Shown piece after piece: positions 37,015-41,413 of a DNA stretch of 41,413 nucleotides. The stretch lies in contig QIKT01000091.1 of NCBI GenBank assembly GCA_003233095.1, positions 1 through 41,413 on the forward strand, in the 5' to 3' direction. Positions within the stretch are counted from its first letter, which is position 1. Each line of letters begins with the position of its first letter. Below the pieces are notes generated by a model. It did not search any database, was not told where the DNA came from, and worked only from the letters and a program-made list of their open reading frames with translations. Origin of the DNA: Oceanospirillales bacterium. Its GTDB lineage: Bacteria; Pseudomonadota; Gammaproteobacteria; Xanthomonadales; SZUA-38. The translations under genes were made by a program, and so were the position numbers.

Positions 37015-37434
37015 TTGGAATCTGGCCATGATCCGCTGCTGCTCAGACGAGTTGCGGCGTTTAGTTACGATCTGTTTCCACTCATCAGCCTGCTGATTCT
37101 GATCACAGGAGTCAGCATGCTGGTGCTACCCGAACATCAGATCAAGGTGGGCACATGGTGGCACCAACTGCTGCTTGGACTGTCAATTCCGGCTTATTAT
37201 GTCATCAGCTGGATGCGCCTGGGGCAAACCATTGGCATGCGTGCCTGGCGCTTGCGCCTGGTTTCCAATAAACCGCTGAGCATCTCCCGATGCAGCGCGC
37301 GGTTTCTGCTGTCACTGCTAAGCCTGATTCCTCTGGGAGCCGGATTCCTCTGGGCGCTAAAAGGCCCGGACTATCTGACCTGGCATGATCACTGGACACA
37401 GTCCCGGCTGATCCTGACCCCACCCAACGAGTAG
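37015..37434 (+). CDS. RDD-family membrane protein
   Basis: LLLRRVAAFSYDLFPLISLLILITGV...SWMRLGQTIGMRAWRLRLVSNKPLSISRCSARFLLSLLSLIPLGAGFLWALKGPDYLTWHDHWTQSRLIL. Confidence 0.9.
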   Translation: MESGHDPLLLRRVAAFSYDLFPLISLLILITGVSMLVLPEHQIKVGTWWHQLLLGLSIPAYYVISWMRLGQTIGMRAWRLRLVSNKPLSISRCSARFLLSLLSLIPLGAGFLWALKGPDYLTWHDHWTQSRLILTPPNE

Positions 37435-37450
37435 GCCGAAGCACCGATCC

Positions 37451-38533
37451 TCAAGAGCCCCTTCGCAGAAACCAGATCCCCACTGCAAAGACCAGAAGTG
37501 TTGGCAGCAGCTCACTGATGGCAGGAGACCATTGATAGACTTCGCCCACATCACTGAACGATCTGGACAGAAAGTGCAGGCCCAACCCCAGCACCACTCC
37601 TATGAACAGGCGTTGCCCCATTGAACCGCTGCGCGCGAATCCGAACACGAATGGAAAGCTGGCGATCACAATTGCAATGATCTTCAGTGGATAGGCCATG
37701 CGCCGCCATCGTGCTGCCTCATAGGGCGCCGCATCAAGCTGGTTCTCCTTCAGATACTGGATGTACTGATTCAACTCCCTGACCGCCAGTTGTCCGGGCC
37801 TGGAAATAGCCGACTTGAGGTTCTCCGGATCGATCAGTGATGGCCAGTACTGGACGTCGTCGGTGGCGACTGTGACCCGCTCGGGGGTCAGGTAGCTGCT
37901 CTGGACATTGCGCAGAACCCATTGTTCACCATCATGGGTAGCCAACTCGGCATGTGACAGTTCCTTCAGTTTGCCCGCAGCAAACACAAACACATCAATA
38001 TCGGCCAGCATCAGCTCCTGATCGGCAGCCAGAGACCCTGCCAGAGGCTTGTTGGCATGAATAATCCGGTCCCCGTCACGCACCCACAAACTGGCGTTAC
38101 TGGTCACTGTCACACCCGAATTCTGGGCCCGTGACTTGAGTCCTTCTGCCAGCCGTTCTGCCGAGGGTGCCAGCCACTCTGCCATCAGCACGACGGGGAC
38201 AATCGCGAAAATGACGGCCCATATCGCTGCCATTCCAATTCTCAATCTCGACACACCCGCGCTGTGATAGGCGACCAGCTCTGCATTGGCCGACATTCCC
38301 CCGACACCCAGCAATACGCCCACTGCGGCGGCAACCGGAAACAGGGTAATGATGCGGCGAGGCACCGACAACATCAGATACTGGAACACACTCACCAGCG
38401 TATAGTCGTTCTTGACACTCTTGATTTCGGAGATGACGGCCAGAAACAGATCCAGGGCCAGCAACGTTAACAGTGCCATGGCCATTCCGGCAAAGGCACT
38501 GCGCGCAATATGCCGATCTACAATTCTGATCAC
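37451..38533 (-). CDS. lptG: LPS export permease LptG
   Basis: IRIVDRHIARSAFAGMAMALLTLLALDLFLAVISEIKSVKNDYTLVSVFQYLMLSVPRRIITLFPVAAAVGVLLGVGGMSANAELVAYHSAGVSRLRIG. GTG at 38533 gives a GTGA overlap with the lptF stop. Confidence 0.95.
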   Translation of the reverse strand: MIRIVDRHIARSAFAGMAMALLTLLALDLFLAVISEIKSVKNDYTLVSVFQYLMLSVPRRIITLFPVAAAVGVLLGVGGMSANAELVAYHSAGVSRLRIGMAAIWAVIFAIVPVVLMAEWLAPSAERLAEGLKSRAQNSGVTVTSNASLWVRDGDRIIHANKPLAGSLAADQELMLADIDVFVFAAGKLKELSHAELATHDGEQWVLRNVQSSYLTPERVTVATDDVQYWPSLIDPENLKSAISRPGQLAVRELNQYIQYLKENQLDAAPYEAARWRRMAYPLKIIAIVIASFPFVFGFARSGSMGQRLFIGVVLGLGLHFLSRSFSDVGEVYQWSPAISELLPTLLVFAVGIWFLRRGS

Positions 38534-39612
38534 GAACGGGCACCCTTGACCCTGCGCTTGCCAGCTCGCTTGGGCGAACGAAACATCCAGGCAGCCACAC
38601 ACAGGGGTAACAAGTGAACCCACCACATACCCGGCACCGGAGGCAACTGCCCTTCATCGATCCAGTTGCGCACGACAGCCATCAGGTTTGCGTACACCAT
38701 ATATAAGAGTATGCCAATCAGCAGATTGCTGTAGAACCCTTCTCTGGGACGAGTTCTGGCCAGCGGCACCGCCAGGATCGACAAGGCCACCACAGCCAGC
38801 GCCATGCTGACGCGCCACTGCAACTCGGCGCTGGACTCCACATTGTCCTCGGCCAGCAAGTCGGCCACACGCCAGGAACTGTATTTGTAAGTGTGCTCCT
38901 TGAGGGCCGGATCGGGGAGCCTCAGATCATTGCGTTCGAAACGCATGGTCCGAAAATCCGCCTGCCCAGGAACTCCCTCACTACGCGCGCCGTCTTCGAG
39001 CACCAGATAGCGTGCGCCATCGACTTCATACTCGAACCCGGTACGTGCTGTTATCACATCCTTGCGCTGATCGCGCTCGATGTGAATGAAGGCATCTTGA
39101 AACTGACCATCCGCGGTCGATGAGCCCACATAGATGACGCTGTTGTTGGCTGCAAACTCGTGAAATTGTCCAGGCTGAAGTTGAGAAATCGATGCACTGC
39201 TGACTGCCTTCTCGGCCAGTTCCTTGGCAGTGCGATCCGCCCACGGCGAGACCCACAGCGAAATCACCAACAGCAACACGAACACGGGAATCACCAGCAA
39301 CAACACGGGACGATAGACTTGTTTGAGCCCATACCCGCAGGCAGACAGCGCGACCATCTCCAGATCGCGATAGAGTCTCGCAATGGTCAGCAAGATGCCC
39401 ATATACAGGGACAGCGGCCCCAGCACTGTCAGGCTCTCCAGCGTGCTCAACCCCAGCTGGATGAAGAGCAGGTCGGCATTCAGCCGTCCCGCTGCCACAT
39501 CACCGACGGTATCGGCAAACGCATAGCCCAGCGTGATCAGCAGCAACACGCAGGTCACCATCACCCAGGTCACGGCAATTTGTCGAATCAGATAGCGATC
39601 AATAACCTGCAT
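38530..39612 (-). CDS. lptF: LPS export permease LptF
   Basis: MQVIDRYLIRQIAVTWVMVTCVLLLITLGYAF...LGPLSLYMGILLTIARLYRDLEMVALSACGYGLKQVYRPV...FHEFAANNSVIYVGSS. Confidence 0.95.
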   Translation of the reverse strand: MQVIDRYLIRQIAVTWVMVTCVLLLITLGYAFADTVGDVAAGRLNADLLFIQLGLSTLESLTVLGPLSLYMGILLTIARLYRDLEMVALSACGYGLKQVYRPVLLLVIPVFVLLLVISLWVSPWADRTAKELAEKAVSSASISQLQPGQFHEFAANNSVIYVGSSTADGQFQDAFIHIERDQRKDVITARTGFEYEVDGARYLVLEDGARSEGVPGQADFRTMRFERNDLRLPDPALKEHTYKYSSWRVADLLAEDNVESSAELQWRVSMALAVVALSILAVPLARTRPREGFYSNLLIGILLYMVYANLMAVVRNWIDEGQLPPVPGMWWVHLLPLCVAAWMFRSPKRAGKRRVKGARS

Positions 39613-39674
39613 GTTAGGAGCCTATCGGGCTTTCCGGGTCGTCACGAGGAAAAGTCGATTTGAGTCAGATTTTT

Positions 39675-39902
39675 CGATCTTTTGAGGCCAATAGCACCGC
39701 TATTAAACGAACAAGATCGGGACATCTGGCCAAACTCGGGTTTTGTGCAGTCGATCACCTCAAGTCCGACAGGTTGCCAGGCAGTTCGACAACAGAGTGA
39801 TCGCCAGGAGGCGGTTTGGATTGAAATCAAAGGGTAAATCATGAATCATAGGCGGCCTTTGCGAGGCAGGCTGTGTCTACCGGTCCACGACTGGCAGCCT
39901 GC
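39675..39902. other. Intergenic cluster of inverted repeats (three potential hairpins)
   Basis: CGATCTT(39675-39681)/AAGATCG(39713-39719) enclosing AATAGC-ACC-GCTATT(39690-39704); CGATCAC(39752-39758)/GTGATCG(39797-39803) enclosing TGCC-A-GGCA(39775-39783); GCAGGCTG(39866-39873)/CAGCCTGC(39895-39902). Confidence 0.7.
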
Positions 39903-40098
39903 ACTGCTGACAATCGGAAACACGGTCGACGCCGACCACTGACTCATTCCACTCGACTGATGCTTGAGTGGATTGCGCTCAGACATCGGCGCGCACCCTG
40001 CACGGCTCAACATCTGCTCGCAGATTGTAACTGCTCTGTCGACATGAAGACAGGTACAATCCGACTCACACTCTGAATGACAAGGAATCGCTGACATC

Positions 40099-41413
40099 AT
40101 GAACTTAACATCGTCCCGCCAGAACGCCCATGAATCGAGCTCAGACTGCCTGATTGTTGCTGTCAGCCAGAAGAAACTGGAAGGGACTGCAGCCCAACTC
40201 GATCAGCGACTCAATGGTCGATTATCAGCGGCAATTGACAGCAAGGACGTCGCGACACGCATGGGCGAAACCAGCATTCTGCTGACTCCGGAGCTCAACA
40301 CTGCGCGGTTGCTTCTGGTTGGAAGCGGCAAGTCATCGACCATCCAAGCTGCCGATTTTCGCAAACTGCACATCAATGCCATGAAGCGGCTTCGAAAGAT
40401 GCCGATCAACGAGGCCAGCAGTGCATTGACCGAATTGTCTGTAGAGGGCAAGGACTCGGCATGGAACTACCAGCAGGCCATCCTGGCATTCGATTATGCG
40501 GCCTATCAGTACTCGGCCACCAAGACGATCAAGAAACCAGCAAGCATCCACTCCATCACATTGCACGCCGAGGCAGACGAGACGATCCAGAAAAAAGCCG
40601 ATGGCGTCGCAGCGGGCGTTCTGCGGGCACGTGAGCTGGGCAACCTGCCGCCCAATATCTGCACCCCGGAGTATCTGGGACAGATCGCCGCCGAGATTGC
40701 CGAGCTGAATGACTCAGCAAGCCTGGAACTGCTCGATCAGGATCAGATGAAGGCACTGGGTATGGGCGCCCTGCTTGGCGTCGCCCAGGGCAGCGCCAAC
40801 CTGCCTTGTCTGATTGTGCTGAAGTACCTGCCCAATGCCGACCAGAAACCCGTTGTCCTGGTCGGCAAGGGTATCACCTTCGATACCGGTGGCATCAGCC
40901 TGAAGGCCGGCAAGGGCATGCATGAAATGAAATATGACATGGGCGGCGCAGCGGCCATGCTGGGTACATTCGAAGCCTGTGTCAGACAATCGCTTGACCA
41001 CAACCTCATCGCGATTGTTCCCGCGGTGGAAAACATGCCTGACGGCAAGGCCTATCGTCCAGGTGACGTCCTGACCAGCATGTCGGGCACCACCATCGAA
41101 GTGCTCAACACCGATGCCGAAGGTCGACTGATCCTGTGTGATGCGCTGAGCTATGCCGAGCGCTTCGACCCTGAAATCCTGATTGATGCAGCCACCCTGA
41201 CCGGCGCCTGTGTCGTTGCCCTGGGCAAGCACGCCACCGGCCTGATGACCGACGATGACGAGTTGGCAGCGGCCCTGCTGTCTGCTGGCGAATCAACACT
41301 GGACCGCGCCTGGCGCTTGCCGCTGTGGGATGCCTATCAGACCCAACTGGACACGCCCTATGCCGACGTCGCCAATGTAGGTGGCGCCGCTGCCGGATGC
41401 ATTACCGCGGGCT
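40099..41413 (+). CDS. pepA: Leucyl aminopeptidase PepA (C-terminus beyond window edge)
   Basis: ATG at 40099; PPNICTPEYLG, KPVVLVGKGITFDTGGISLKAGKGMHEMKYDMGGAAAMLGTFEA, NMPDGKAYRPGDVLTSMSGTTIEVLNTDAEGRLILCDALSYAERFDPEILIDAATLTGACVVALGKHATGLM (M17 motif NTDAEGRL). Confidence 0.97.
   Translation, partial: MNLTSSRQNAHESSSDCLIVAVSQKKLEGTAAQLDQRLNGRLSAAIDSKDVATRMGETSILLTPELNTARLLLVGSGKSSTIQAADFRKLHINAMKRLRKMPINEASSALTELSVEGKDSAWNYQQAILAFDYAAYQYSATKTIKKPASIHSITLHAEADETIQKKADGVAAGVLRARELGNLPPNICTPEYLGQIAAEIAELNDSASLELLDQDQMKALGMGALLGVAQGSANLPCLIVLKYLPNADQKPVVLVGKGITFDTGGISLKAGKGMHEMKYDMGGAAAMLGTFEACVRQSLDHNLIAIVPAVENMPDGKAYRPGDVLTSMSGTTIEVLNTDAEGRLILCDALSYAERFDPEILIDAATLTGACVVALGKHATGLMTDDDELAAALLSAGESTLDRAWRLPLWDAYQTQLDTPYADVANVGGAAAGCITAG

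Noticed and set aside
36527-37015. 162-aa minus-strand ORF in the DUF3450 upstream gap
   Set aside because: Composition is Ser/Arg/Cys/Trp-rich without hydrophobic periodicity or recognisable motifs, and it covers a candidate promoter; looks like a chance ORF.
40714-41232. 172-aa minus-strand ORF opposite pepA
   Set aside because: Antisense shadow frame of pepA; D/G/H/Q-rich composition follows from the pepA codons.
1-41413. CRISPR arrays, transposases, prophage genes, tRNA/rRNA genes, toxin-antitoxin or defence genes
   Set aside because: Looked for on both strands by eye and in the ORF track; nothing supportable was found. XerD is the housekeeping recombinase, not an integrase of a mobile element.

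Overview
The window is a chromosomal segment that looks gammaproteobacterial and is coded almost entirely on the minus strand. I read it by eye with the supplied ORF track and ran no searches. Recognisable blocks, left to right: (1) the 5' part of glyA, cut by the window edge; (2) an ABC-exported polysaccharide cluster (Wzm/Wzt-like transporter, a GT2-methyltransferase fusion, an uncharacterised 605-aa protein, a GT2 and an epimerase/dehydrogenase), with most junctions being 4-bp NTGA overlaps; (3) a parvulin-type PPIase plus two secreted proteins of unknown function bounded by strong intrinsic terminators; (4) a multi-TM protein, a lipoprotein and a complete type II secretion operon in the order gspE-F-G-H-I-J-K-L-M-(C/N)-D; (5) a small membrane protein that resembles exosortase-H-associated proteins but has no exosortase in view; (6) purL, dsbC and xerD; (7) a TonB2/TtpC-like energy-transduction operon (DUF3450, TtpC-type ExbB, ExbB, ExbD, TonB, TPR); (8) RDD protein, lptG, lptF, a hairpin-rich intergenic region and pepA, cut by the window edge. 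Most of this is known biology. The best leads for something undescribed are the 605-aa protein in the glycan cluster, the orphan exosortase-associated-like protein, the xerD start codon lying inside a terminator hairpin, the hairpin-rich lptF/pepA intergenic region, and the PPIase/secreted-protein cassette. I found no CRISPR array, tRNA, rRNA, transposase or clear new defence system.
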